From NCBI GenBank assembly GCA_902760865.1, contig CACWID010000005.1:62001-126000 (forward strand): 64,000 bases of DNA, written 5' to 3'. This document shows positions 10,110 to 19,189 of this stretch, in pieces (position 1 is the stretch's first letter; each line of letters begins with the position of its first letter). Both the position numbers and the translations under genes were made by a program. The notes under the pieces were generated by a model. The model was not told the origin of the DNA, did not search any database, and saw only the letters and a list, made by a program, of their open reading frames with translations. The stretch is from an uncultured Bacteroidales bacterium. Lineage in GTDB: Bacteria > Bacteroidota > Bacteroidia > Bacteroidales > Muribaculaceae.

Positions 10110-11756
10110 ATGCCAAGACTATTTGTATTTGCAATTGGCGGAACGGGGGAGCGAGTATTGCGTTCGTTGACAATGGTGCTCGCCTCTGGTGCCAGAACAT
10201 TTGATAACTATGAGGTATATCCCATTATTATCGACTATGATCAAAACAACGAGGACAAAAATAGAACGGTAAAGCTGCTGCAGAACTATGCCAAGGTTAA
10301 CAGGTCTGCCTTTGGCCGGCACGGGCAAGGCAATGATCGAAGCGGCCAAACGGACCAGTTCTTTGCTTCGCGTCTGAGGAATATGGAAGGGTTGGAGAAT
10401 TACGTATTCCCATTCATACCGGCAAGGGCTAATGAAAAATTCCGTGAGCACATCGGCTATGATAATTTAGCCGGAGATACCATTCATACAGGAGAGCTGC
10501 TGACCAGCATCTATGACGAGTCTGATAGGGCTGATACAGAGCTTAATCTGGACATGACGGTGGGTTTCAAGGGTAATCCCAATATCGGTAGCGTGGTATT
10601 CCACACGATTAATGAAACGCCCGAGTTCCTGAAGTTTAAATCCCTTTTCAAACCTCAGAATGGTGATAAGGTCGTCATTATTGGTTCCTTATTTGGCGGG
10701 ACCGGAGCTTCTGGTATTCCCGAGATTGTCAAAGCCATAGATAACATGCACAATCCTCAAGCAAAGGTTGGCGTAATCATGGTACTGCCCTATTTCCACC
10801 CAATGGTGCAAATAGATGGTGCTATTCAGGCCTCACGATTCAATTCCAAGACTAAAGCGGCCATAAGCTTCTATAAGGATTCACAGCTCATGGGCAAGAT
10901 TGACAAGACCTATTATGTGGGCGACCCTTACCCCACTGTAATACCCTATTGTGAGGGCGGTAGAAATCAACGCAATAATGCCAATCTAGTTGAACTTATC
11001 GCTGCCATGATGATTGAACACTACGTCAGTGGCCGTGGAGGAAATCATCGGGAATTCAAGTTCTCCTTAGATGCTAATATTGTTGTCGCTTCAGGAGAAA
11101 GGAGTGGTGATCGCTTGTATATCAAGGATTTCGACGACATTTCAAAGCAACAGATATTGAATCATCTTGTTCAACTTGCCATTGGCCTGAAATATTTCCA
11201 TGAGGACATTCAGACCAAGAAAGCTGCGAGTTCCGTCTTCTATAGCTATCTCGAATTGGATCGTGCCCTAGCGGCACCCGAAGCGGTTGCCGATACTACA
11301 GAAGACCCGCTTCGTGACCTTTGCTTTGCTCTTGATAGTTTCTATGAAGAATATCAGGAATGGTTAAAAGAGCTTGACTTTGAGGGAAATGGAGATTCTA
11401 TACCCGCCAACTCTCACCGTTTTGCCCTCTGTGATATGACGAAGGATTATCCTGACATCATGTTAAAAGGAGCCCACAAGTCAGAGGATGGCTCCAGCCA
11501 GGGAGGTTTTATTGAAGATATTGGTAGGGGTATCAAAAAGTTGGGAGTGGGAAAAGGGACAAAATTGACTGCTGGTTTCTTGTTGACCAGAATGAATTAT
11601 CACATTGGCCCCCACTATAATACCGACAAGAATCAATTGTATGCTAACCATGAGCCAGAATGGGTTCTTGCCGACATCCTGCATACAGCATCAGTTGATG
11701 GTTTTATGCAACTTACCAACCAAAAAGCTAACAACAACAACAATAATAATAATTAA
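10110..11756 (+). CDS. Tubulin-like GTPase (Tubulin_2 type)
   Basis: 548 residues. It begins PRLFVFAIGGTGERVLRSL, with the N-terminal GGTG loop at residues 10-13, and has the tubulin/FtsZ signature equivalent SLFGGTGASGIPEIV at about 193-206. This pair of glycine-rich loops, spaced about 185 residues, is typical of tubulin-like proteins found in bacterial operons outside cell division. It lacks the FtsZ C-terminal tail and ends in eight consecutive asparagines encoded by AAC/AAT repeats, which is odd and could vary in length. Probably binds GTP and may polymerise, by family analogy. It sits immediately before the second Hsp70-like ATPase. The fold call is confident; the role is unknown. Confidence 0.84.
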   Translation: MPRLFVFAIGGTGERVLRSLTMVLASGARTFDNYEVYPIIIDYDQNNEDKNRTVKLLQNYAKVNRSAFGRHGQGNDRSGQTDQFFASRLRNMEGLENYVFPFIPARANEKFREHIGYDNLAGDTIHTGELLTSIYDESDRADTELNLDMTVGFKGNPNIGSVVFHTINETPEFLKFKSLFKPQNGDKVVIIGSLFGGTGASGIPEIVKAIDNMHNPQAKVGVIMVLPYFHPMVQIDGAIQASRFNSKTKAAISFYKDSQLMGKIDKTYYVGDPYPTVIPYCEGGRNQRNNANLVELIAAMMIEHYVSGRGGNHREFKFSLDANIVVASGERSGDRLYIKDFDDISKQQILNHLVQLAIGLKYFHEDIQTKKAASSVFYSYLELDRALAAPEAVADTTEDPLRDLCFALDSFYEEYQEWLKELDFEGNGDSIPANSHRFALCDMTKDYPDIMLKGAHKSEDGSSQGGFIEDIGRGIKKLGVGKGTKLTAGFLLTRMNYHIGPHYNTDKNQLYANHEPEWVLADILHTASVDGFMQLTNQKANNNNNNNN

Positions 11757-11770
11757 TATTCTTATTGATT

Positions 11771-14700
11771 ATGTCTAACTATTTTACCAATGAAGATCCC
11801 GGATTAGTAACCAACACCTCCGGCAGTTTCGGAATCATCCCAGGGTCAATTAATCCCGCTCAGATTGTAGATGGGCTGACTGAAAGAGGAGCCTCCTTGG
11901 GGAAACTGGGCTCTTCAATGCCGTCACCCATGGCGCGTCTTTACCTGTTCTCAGCAGCATTGAGAGAGGTGAATGCGATGGAAGCGAAGAATCCCAGTGA
12001 GGGTCACAATGGTGTATATAATCCCACATCAGATAAGGTTGAAGCAACCCCCTACCATGATCTGGTCGGCGAGTTGCTTGATATGCTGGAGTTTATCTTC
12101 CAGTATGGAGACTATCGTGATTTCCATGTGTATCGATGGAACTGCAATAACGAATGTGAAGAGTTGAATAATTCTGGGACTCCTGCCCATAAAAATCTTG
12201 CATCGGCATTGCAATCCGCTTTCAGTTATGGAGTTTTACAGAATCAGCCAGTATTCTTGTTTAAGTGGAAGGATCATGTAATCGGAGGATCTTCCCCCAT
12301 TACCTTAGTTTACACATCTGCAAACTTGCGTGAGTTGATAAAAGACAATAACTATGTCTTTATCGGTCACGCAGGCAATGTGCTTTTTACCGATGATCCC
12401 TGGCCCTTGCATGAGAGAGATATTGCCTTCCAAGAATATTTGTATCGATTACGCTATACAGATCTGAACCGCTTTGCAGCCCAAGAACCGATCTATCAGT
12501 TAGTTCAATACATTCAGGACAGTGCAAGCAATTATATGCCAGACCTTGAAGCAAAGATTAAACGCAAACCTGCGGACTACACTCGTGTCAAAGACTTGAC
12601 ATCTCATGGACAACCCATAGATATAAGCGGAGTACAACTTAAGGTCTCGGACCATATTCCAGTAATAGATAAGACCACATCAGATTACATCCTCAAGCCA
12701 ACCGTTGATCGATATAAACACGGCAAAGATGACGTCAAGACGCCGTTGGCATTAACCAAAGGTGGAGTCAAAAACATGAAGTACGCCTCTGATCGTGTGT
12801 TTAATGAGAATACGGACAAAATTATTGCACCTGATCCGGACTTGTCAAAGCGTAAACTGCCTGGCTTAGATGTTACGTACCCATACCTCACTGTATCAGA
12901 CTTCTTAGAAGACAAAATCATTGAAGTCAGCTATGCAATCAACAATGAGGCTTTCTTTACAGGCAGCAAAACACCTATTACATACCTGTTGCCATTGAAG
13001 AAACTATTCTTTGAATACTTTGATTTAGCTGACCTATTTGATGACAACGGAAATTCTACGGATATGCTTACTCTGGTCCATGATGACGAGGCAGGCATTG
13101 TAACCGTTGAACTCAAGTTGCCATTAATTAATGGGCACGTGATTACGTTCCACAAACAATATAAGACCAGAGACGCCAATGATAAGGTTGATTGCTATGA
13201 CAGTTCCAATACCTTTGGTTTGGCCATGTTCCCGTTCTATAGGCTGCGTCCTGACACGAGTAAGAACGTGTATAATGCTATGCTGGGTTACACAGTCCAG
13301 GGAGATGTGACACTTGAATTTTACGAACCATCGGCCAACGGCTTGGATCAGGTTGAGGCGACAAGTAAACTCAGGTCACGATTGGGAGTGAGCAAATCCC
13401 AGCTCACCACGGCCCATATCCGTATCAACGGAGCGTTCAGCTACATCCAACTGTCGCTGCCTAATGGCACTAATGCCCTATTGTTGCCACTATTCAATAA
13501 AATTGATTCCGACCCCACAAATGCAACACAGCGTTGTTCTTTCAGTATCGATTTCGGTACCACTAACACACATGTAGCATATGCCTCTGTCTCTTCAAAC
13601 AATGTTGTTGGACACGACTCAGTCTTGCCTTTTGAATACACAGACGCAGACACGCAGATGAAAACGTTGCACAGCAAGAGTGGAGTTGTTGAATTTGGAG
13701 CTTTCAACACAGCTATCAAGCGTGAACTAGTGCCACAGGTCTTGGGCACAACGATCAAATTCCCAATGCGAACTGCAACATATCAGATTTCAGGAATGCC
13801 TAATAGCCTGGAGATGTTCTTCAGTTCAAATATCGGTTTCAATTATGGTGAGGATATCTCAAGTTCCGCCCAGTATAAAACAAATATTAAGTGGGGCAGA
13901 TATGACACCTTGTCAGCTGACCGAATGAGCACATATTTTGCCCAGATGCTATGGATGATGAAGAACAAGAGCGTTCAGAACAATGGCTCCACCAAGTTTG
14001 ATCTTGTTGTGACTTATCCCATTTCAATGCCACAGAGAGATCAAGACAGTTTCCGCGCTGCTTGGGAGCGGGCAAAAAGAGATGTAAAATGCGATGTCGA
14101 GATTTTCTATAAGACAGAGAGTGTCGCCCCCTATTATTCCTATCTGCAACAACTCCAATATGGCGATCCATATGCTAACATGGATATTGGAGGCGGAACG
14201 ACCGATATCTTCTACTACGACCCAGATTCAAAAGAGGCTAGCGTCTTTTCCGCATTCTTTGCGGCAAACGATCTTTGGAATGATGGTTTGGATACCCTGA
14301 ATAGAGCTAACAAAGAAAACGGCTTCCTTGAATTCTATACACGGGTTAAAAGTGAGCGCCTCGGTGATAAGAAGGCAGAGTTTGACGGAGTAAAGCAGAT
14401 GGCAGCATCCTCTGAGGATGTTATCAGTTATCTGTTTGCCAATGATAATTGGTCCAGATTATCCGACACCATAAAGAGTTCTCCCATAATGAGCCAACTC
14501 TTGGTTGTACACTTCTCGGCTTTAATCTTCTACGCAGGATATACTATGTATATGGCAGATTATAAACCACCGACGAAATTGTCATTCACCGGAATGGGTA
14601 GTAAATATATCAAATTGATTAGTTCCAACGAACAATCTCTATCAAAATTGGTTAATGCCATTTTCCATTATGTTGGCAAACAATTTAATGACGAACGGCT

Positions 14701-15178
14701 GTCGAAGGCTAACGTGAGCGTTTCATTTGCTGACAATCCCAAGGAAGTAACGGCAAAAGGGGCCTTGCTTTCTCGTGTCGCTAATCGTCAGATTAATCCC
14801 TCCGAGGATCTGTTCTACGGGTACATGGGCGAGGCTGATAAAGCAATCACGTTAAGGTACAGAGACCTGAACGACAACTTGCAAAATCAAGTAATCGGAC
14901 TCTTTGACCAATTCTTGGGTCTATTCACGACTGATGAGATTATTGACGTATTTGATTATCTCGGCTGCCAGGTGAATAGTGATGTGATTGGAAAACTCAA
15001 ACGGTATGCTAGGTCAAGCTACCAAGAAATGCAATCCAACTCCATAACCAGTGAACAGCAGAAGCAGCAGAAGGTGACAGAACCATTGTTCTTTTGGCCT
15101 ATGAAGAATTCTTTGTATGTCATCAGCAAAGAACTTGTCGGACCTGCCGTGGATGATTTGAGTATTCATACAACATGA
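11771..15178 (+). CDS. Large Hsp70/actin-type ATPase (Hsp70-like B)
   Basis: 1135 residues from the ATG at 11771; a TTG two codons upstream is also in frame. The first 580 residues have no recognised domain. The C-terminal half carries a complete Hsp70/actin nucleotide site: phosphate-1 SIDFGTTNTHVAYA near 591-604, phosphate-2 MDIGGGTTDIFYY near 804-816, and adenosine motif SFTGMGSKYIKL near 936-947. The motifs are closer to consensus than in the protein at 2340-5549. Both share the plan of a unique N-terminus plus a C-terminal ATPase and no DnaK substrate domain. The stop codon overlaps the next start (ATGA), implying translational coupling. Confidence 0.82.
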   Translation: MSNYFTNEDPGLVTNTSGSFGIIPGSINPAQIVDGLTERGASLGKLGSSMPSPMARLYLFSAALREVNAMEAKNPSEGHNGVYNPTSDKVEATPYHDLVGELLDMLEFIFQYGDYRDFHVYRWNCNNECEELNNSGTPAHKNLASALQSAFSYGVLQNQPVFLFKWKDHVIGGSSPITLVYTSANLRELIKDNNYVFIGHAGNVLFTDDPWPLHERDIAFQEYLYRLRYTDLNRFAAQEPIYQLVQYIQDSASNYMPDLEAKIKRKPADYTRVKDLTSHGQPIDISGVQLKVSDHIPVIDKTTSDYILKPTVDRYKHGKDDVKTPLALTKGGVKNMKYASDRVFNENTDKIIAPDPDLSKRKLPGLDVTYPYLTVSDFLEDKIIEVSYAINNEAFFTGSKTPITYLLPLKKLFFEYFDLADLFDDNGNSTDMLTLVHDDEAGIVTVELKLPLINGHVITFHKQYKTRDANDKVDCYDSSNTFGLAMFPFYRLRPDTSKNVYNAMLGYTVQGDVTLEFYEPSANGLDQVEATSKLRSRLGVSKSQLTTAHIRINGAFSYIQLSLPNGTNALLLPLFNKIDSDPTNATQRCSFSIDFGTTNTHVAYASVSSNNVVGHDSVLPFEYTDADTQMKTLHSKSGVVEFGAFNTAIKRELVPQVLGTTIKFPMRTATYQISGMPNSLEMFFSSNIGFNYGEDISSSAQYKTNIKWGRYDTLSADRMSTYFAQMLWMMKNKSVQNNGSTKFDLVVTYPISMPQRDQDSFRAAWERAKRDVKCDVEIFYKTESVAPYYSYLQQLQYGDPYANMDIGGGTTDIFYYDPDSKEASVFSAFFAANDLWNDGLDTLNRANKENGFLEFYTRVKSERLGDKKAEFDGVKQMAASSEDVISYLFANDNWSRLSDTIKSSPIMSQLLVVHFSALIFYAGYTMYMADYKPPTKLSFTGMGSKYIKLISSNEQSLSKLVNAIFHYVGKQFNDERLSKANVSVSFADNPKEVTAKGALLSRVANRQINPSEDLFYGYMGEADKAITLRYRDLNDNLQNQVIGLFDQFLGLFTTDEIIDVFDYLGCQVNSDVIGKLKRYARSSYQEMQSNSITSEQQKQQKVTEPLFFWPMKNSLYVISKELVGPAVDDLSIHTT

Positions 15179-15975
15179 TAATGAACGTAACCCCATTCAA
15201 CGACTCATCCATGATAGTCCAGCAGAATGACCCCCAAGTAATCACGACCGACAATCATGTCGACACAGTGATTATCAAGGAGGAGCAAACCAACGGGAAT
15301 GTTGGCACCTCGAGAGATTGGGGTGCCAGCGACCTGGGGGGCTGGCTGGGACTATTTGCGGCACTATGCCTAGGGGTCTTTTTCTGGAGGATTATCAGTT
15401 CACTCAAGGCCGAAAATAAAAGAATCAAAGGTCAATTATCTCAGTTAGAGAATAAAGTGAACGATAGCTTGAATCAACTGAATGAAAAAGTCGAATCCAT
15501 GTCTGGGTCTCTAGATTTGCAATATCGAGAAATCAAAGACATGAAAAAGAGTCATTCACCGGTACGGGGCTCAAACACTGTTTCACAACCCAAACAGGAA
15601 GTGAAAGCAGAAAAGACGGAGAAAATTGTTAAAAACACGAAAGAAACAACAGTTATTCGTTATGCCACACTGCAAGCCCCTGACGAAAATGGCGTGTTAA
15701 GGTTTTCCGAGCGTTCCATGACCGATACACCTTCGCCACAGAAGCTCTTCTTACTGGAGATAAATCCTGAAGTCGGAACGGGTGTCTATAGAATCAATCC
15801 TATTGCAGTCTCAGTTATCATGTCTGATCTGCAGATGTTGAAAGATTTTGTGAAGCCCTTTACTTTCAGTGGAGACATCGCCAATGCTACTATTGAAGAT
15901 AAAACCGTTGGACGCATCTCTAAGCAAGGTGCATTATGGGTTGTCGATGATCCGCTGGAAATCAAATTTGTCTAA
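15175..15975 (+). CDS. Membrane/coiled-coil protein sharing a C-terminal domain with its neighbour
   Basis: 266 residues from the ATG overlapping the upstream stop; a second in-frame ATG lies at 15181. There is no signal peptide. A transmembrane helix lies near 52-75 (GWLGLFAALCLGVFFWRII), then a coiled coil to about 125, then a lysine-rich linker. The last 105 residues (from VIRYATLQAP to PLEIKFV) align by eye with the C-terminus of the next protein (AIRYVVTPIK to PLKVQFT). The protein is probably anchored with the shared domain in the cytoplasm. The domain is unnamed here; it may recruit a common partner such as one of the ATPases. Confidence 0.72.
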   Translation: MIMNVTPFNDSSMIVQQNDPQVITTDNHVDTVIIKEEQTNGNVGTSRDWGASDLGGWLGLFAALCLGVFFWRIISSLKAENKRIKGQLSQLENKVNDSLNQLNEKVESMSGSLDLQYREIKDMKKSHSPVRGSNTVSQPKQEVKAEKTEKIVKNTKETTVIRYATLQAPDENGVLRFSERSMTDTPSPQKLFLLEINPEVGTGVYRINPIAVSVIMSDLQMLKDFVKPFTFSGDIANATIEDKTVGRISKQGALWVVDDPLEIKFV

Positions 15976-16000
15976 CAACTATAACTAAGGTTTTAATTCT

Positions 16001-16552
16001 ATGAGTTATAAAATTAATAGTCCCGAATTCGCCCAGGCTTGGCGGATTGTATCGGATGCTTTGCTGGAGTATCTCCAGCAAGGAGGAACTTTTCCTATTG
16101 ACATGAGTTCAAGCCCATCTCAACCCGAGGACCATAGCGATGATGCTACCCAAGGAAAAGTTGCCGAAAGCTATACTGATATGACTGATGTTGCCAGCGC
16201 CCAAAAACGAGAGCTGGTTGCTATTAGGTATGTGGTAACTCCAATAAAACAGGAAGACGGGAGCTACATCTTCAAGAATCTGAAGGATGAACAGCAAAAT
16301 GCTTCAACATTTAAAATCAAGATTTTCTCAGACAACTCTTGTGAATTTGAGTTGTGTGAAATAATGGGAGATCCGCAGGTATTCAAAGACAACATGACTG
16401 AAAGAATGCCTTCTGAGGTCTGTATCAAATCAGGCGATTTGACTGCAGATTGCACATTTAAGATTCTACATCCTGGCAAAGGAATCTTTATTACTACAAA
16501 TAATAGTCGATTTGTCAAGATTCTGGAGCCCTTAAAGGTTCAATTTACGTAA
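16001..16552 (+). CDS. Soluble paralogue of the upstream protein's C-terminal domain
   Basis: 183 residues with no membrane segment. A short N-terminal helical part and a serine/aspartate-rich linker lead into a C-terminal domain of about 110 residues, beginning VAIRYVVTPI and ending EPLKVQFT. This matches the C-terminal domain of the protein at 15175-15975 in length, start, end and hydrophobic pattern. The pair probably arose by duplication, one copy membrane-bound and one soluble. Gene gaps are 25 and 21 bases. Biochemical role unknown. Confidence 0.68.
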   Translation: MSYKINSPEFAQAWRIVSDALLEYLQQGGTFPIDMSSSPSQPEDHSDDATQGKVAESYTDMTDVASAQKRELVAIRYVVTPIKQEDGSYIFKNLKDEQQNASTFKIKIFSDNSCEFELCEIMGDPQVFKDNMTERMPSEVCIKSGDLTADCTFKILHPGKGIFITTNNSRFVKILEPLKVQFT

Positions 16553-16573
16553 TATCCTCACTTAGAAAAGACA

Positions 16574-17629
16574 ATGAAGAAAATCATTTTAATACTTCTT
16601 GCTGCACTCGCAGTTATATTTATTGTAAAGAACTGTTCCCCTAATAGCTCAAATACTTCAATCAATGGTTATACTGGGGTGGTTAGCGATGTTGAGGGCA
16701 ACGTTCTCGTGTTAACATCCGGAGTGCGAGCCCGACTACTTGGAGTGGAAGCTAATCGAGTCGATGTGGAAATGTTTCTTCGATCACAGTTTTTAGGCAA
16801 AAAAGTGATCTTGTACGCCGATTCACACAGCAAAGACCAACATTTATTATCTTCAAACCAAACCGTTGACGTCTATGTTGTAGAGGATAGTGTAAAGACA
16901 TACTGCATTAACAGGCAGGTGGTTAGGGAATATCCTGACTGTTATCATGAGATTGAGATCTTTGATTCAACAGGGTGGGTGCTGCCCAATGCAGCACCAG
17001 TTGAGAAAAAGAATCTCGCACTTTACATGAAACAGCGAACATTCCTCATCCAGACTCCTGAAGGAATTGGAACCGGATTCTTTATCAACGAGAATGGCCT
17101 TGCTGTTACCAACTGGCATGTCTTGGCTCCAGGACAAGAGAAGAATTCAACTGCTTTTCTATACCAAGATAGTCCAGATGATAGCCAAGTCTATTCCGAT
17201 AAAAAACGCAACTTCAAGAACATCTTGTGGAGTTCGGATATCAAGGGACTTGATATCACAATTGTTTCAGTTGATCTTGAGAACAATGAGAAAGTCCCGT
17301 ACTTTGATATCGTGAAGAGACGCCCTAATCAAGGCGACAAGGTTGCTACTTACGGCAATCCCAAGGGCTTGACGGCGTCTTACTCCTCTGGAGTCTTAAG
17401 CGCCTTCCGGTCCGACCCGATCAACCCGCAAAGGGATGTACAAGTTCTTCAATATGATATGGCCACTAATGGCGGTAACAGTGGAGGACCCGTATGTGAT
17501 ATCTACGGCCAAATCATTGCCATCCATGAAATGGGTGACAAGAGCGCACAGGGTATCAACTATGGCATTGACGCCCTGCAGCTTAGGGCCGTTTTGGACA
17601 AATTGGGACTTAAATATGGAGGAAAATAA
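16574..17629 (+). CDS. Membrane-anchored trypsin-like serine protease with SNase-like N-terminal domain
   Basis: 351 residues. An N-terminal hydrophobic helix ends VIFIVKNCSPN (anchor or weak lipobox). Residues about 35-75 (GVVSDVEGNVLVLTSGVRAR, then LLGVE) resemble the OB-fold core of staphylococcal-nuclease-like domains but lack clear nuclease residues. A trypsin/HtrA-type protease domain follows, with the full triad: His in VTNWHVLA near 182, Asp in KGLDITIV near 227, and Ser in GGNSGGPV near 303. There is no PDZ domain. It is likely a periplasmic effector or maturation protease for the cluster. The next gene starts inside its last 14 bases. Protease call strong; the N-terminal domain is tentative. 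Confidence 0.87.
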   Translation: MKKIILILLAALAVIFIVKNCSPNSSNTSINGYTGVVSDVEGNVLVLTSGVRARLLGVEANRVDVEMFLRSQFLGKKVILYADSHSKDQHLLSSNQTVDVYVVEDSVKTYCINRQVVREYPDCYHEIEIFDSTGWVLPNAAPVEKKNLALYMKQRTFLIQTPEGIGTGFFINENGLAVTNWHVLAPGQEKNSTAFLYQDSPDDSQVYSDKKRNFKNILWSSDIKGLDITIVSVDLENNEKVPYFDIVKRRPNQGDKVATYGNPKGLTASYSSGVLSAFRSDPINPQRDVQVLQYDMATNGGNSGGPVCDIYGQIIAIHEMGDKSAQGINYGIDALQLRAVLDKLGLKYGGK

Positions 17630-18302
17630 TTCTCTTCGATATTTGATTGTTAAAGAGTGCTGTCGTTCATTGACATACGATTCATTAGAACGACAGTTCT
17701 CTTTCCCTTTGCAATCCGCAAGCTTTCTTTCACAAATTTGGGAAAGAATCAAACCACAAGCCTTTTCCCATACTCCTTCATTTAGAAGGGATGACTTTGT
17801 GAGTTTTTTGACTCGATTAGACAGTCTTGACGCTCAATATACCAGAACAAAAAGTGATGGGATTGGCGATAGCCAATTATTGCCTGGAGAGTCATTAGAT
17901 CTGACGATGACGTCGTCAAAGCACTTTCTATTGATTAAGATGGAAGATGGACAATATCTTAATCTGGATACAGGACAAGGACTGACCTTTGGTTCCCTTG
18001 TAGTGTTTCAAGGTAACGCATCTATAACTACTGCAGAAGGTAATCAATTGGGGATCTGTAAATCTGTTGACATTCTATGTCCAAATGAGGATCACATCAT
18101 CCTTGACAGAGTTTTCTTCAAGAATTATCACCGGCGCTCTATCGGCTCATCTCTTTGGCCTGTATTTAATCACGCACTTAAGATCATTGAATCTCGACGC
18201 TCTGGCTTTTGCGATGAAATTTTGGATCTTTCCATTGATCTCGGAATCGGTTCATTTCCAACACTTAGAATTCTTAATGCTGCGACATCTTATGGATTAT
18301 AA
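17616..18302 (+). CDS. Unrecognised 228-residue cytoplasmic protein of the cluster
   Basis: The start is taken as the ATG at 17616 (MEENNSLRYLIVKECC), overlapping the protease stop by 14 bases; the longer frame from 17436 is an overlap artefact. No signal peptide or membrane helix and no motif recognised. The middle (SLDLTMTSSKHFLLIKMEDGQ) looks beta-rich. Its end overlaps the following gene by 11 bases in another frame, so the three genes look translationally coupled. Function cannot be inferred beyond membership of the cluster. Confidence 0.6.
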   Translation: MEENNSLRYLIVKECCRSLTYDSLERQFSFPLQSASFLSQIWERIKPQAFSHTPSFRRDDFVSFLTRLDSLDAQYTRTKSDGIGDSQLLPGESLDLTMTSSKHFLLIKMEDGQYLNLDTGQGLTFGSLVVFQGNASITTAEGNQLGICKSVDILCPNEDHIILDRVFFKNYHRRSIGSSLWPVFNHALKIIESRRSGFCDEILDLSIDLGIGSFPTLRILNAATSYGL

Positions 18303-19011
18303 TAAGTTGATTCGGATGATTGGCTTTCAAGATATCAGGAATATTCTTGATGAACGCAAGAAAAGAGATGACAATTTATTTTTCTTGCCAATGAATGCCG
18401 TTGCAGTTGCCGAGGAACTGATGGTTGTAAAACGGAAATGCTACTTCGGACTTCAACATACAGACAAGAAGGTACTCCTTCCCACAGTATTTGATGAGAT
18501 CAGAATCCTTTTCGCAAATTTGGTATCATTAAGGGTCAAGGATTCTTGGGCGTTATATGATTGCTCTCAGAATAAACTGATTTCTGACTTTGAATATATT
18601 AAGATTGAAAGAAACGGCATTTTCGTTGAACTGTCTTGTTATAACTCTAAAGGATGGTATGATCCCATCCTTAATCGTTATTTGGCAAGAACTGGATATG
18701 ATCAGATAAATCTATTAGAGCAACAAACAGAGTATTTATGGGTTAAAAAAGGAAAATTCTTTGATTTTATACATCGGGAAACAGGACGTTTAGTGAGTCC
18801 ACCTGGAGTTATCATGGCTTACGATACTTCGACTGGCATGTTTGGCCTTAATGAGCACAACCATGTATGTTATTACACAGAAACCGGATCAAGTAGTCCA
18901 GACAAGCTTCGTGACAAGATAATAAAAGCAGGTGGACATATGACACTCCAAAATCTCACGTTTCGGATTGAGCATGTTATTGATGTTTATGGTAATATCT
19001 TAAATAAATAA
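18292..19011 (+). CDS. WG-repeat-like protein
   Basis: The start is taken as the ATG at 18292 (MDYNKLIRMIGFQ), giving 239 residues; the frame is open further upstream but runs over the previous gene. The body has repeated units of the form 'G..D.KvLLPtvFDEI..l..n.v.lrv...wALYD', which resembles degenerate WG beta-repeats, for example TDKKVLLPTVFDEI and GRLVSPPGVIMAYD. No signal peptide. WG repeats often act in protein-protein contacts. Repeat identification is by eye and only moderately secure. Confidence 0.6.
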   Translation: MDYNKLIRMIGFQDIRNILDERKKRDDNLFFLPMNAVAVAEELMVVKRKCYFGLQHTDKKVLLPTVFDEIRILFANLVSLRVKDSWALYDCSQNKLISDFEYIKIERNGIFVELSCYNSKGWYDPILNRYLARTGYDQINLLEQQTEYLWVKKGKFFDFIHRETGRLVSPPGVIMAYDTSTGMFGLNEHNHVCYYTETGSSSPDKLRDKIIKAGGHMTLQNLTFRIEHVIDVYGNILNK

Positions 19012-19018
19012 ATTTGTT

Positions 19019-19186
19019 ATGATTATCTCTAAAATTATTAGTACACTGGTATATTGTTTGATTGGTTGGATCCTTATTGAAAAGGTTCCTTATTGGCTTA
19101 ACATTAAAGGATTTCTCGCCACAATAGTTAAGATAATTGGAGTACTGATTATCATTTATTCTCTGACTACTTGGATATCCATTTAG
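19019..19186 (+). CDS. Small two-helix membrane protein (55 residues)
   Basis: A short frame from the ATG at 19019 to TAG at 19184-19186 encodes 55 residues that are almost wholly hydrophobic, with helices near 5-20 (KIISTLVYCLIGWILI) and 32-52 (FLATIVKIIGVLIIIYSL) joined by EKVPYWLN. It fits the 8-base and 3-base gaps between its neighbours exactly, as a coupled gene would. A small membrane protein just before a secreted nuclease could be an immunity, holin-like or targeting factor, but that is inference. No homologue recognised. Confidence 0.55.
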   Translation: MIISKIISTLVYCLIGWILIEKVPYWLNIKGFLATIVKIIGVLIIIYSLTTWISI

Positions 19187-19189
19187 TTC

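Noticed and set aside
17616..19011. One gene broken by a frameshift at about 18295
   Set aside because: Each frame has its own plausible start or stop and the overlap is short, as in coupled genes; no family spans both parts.
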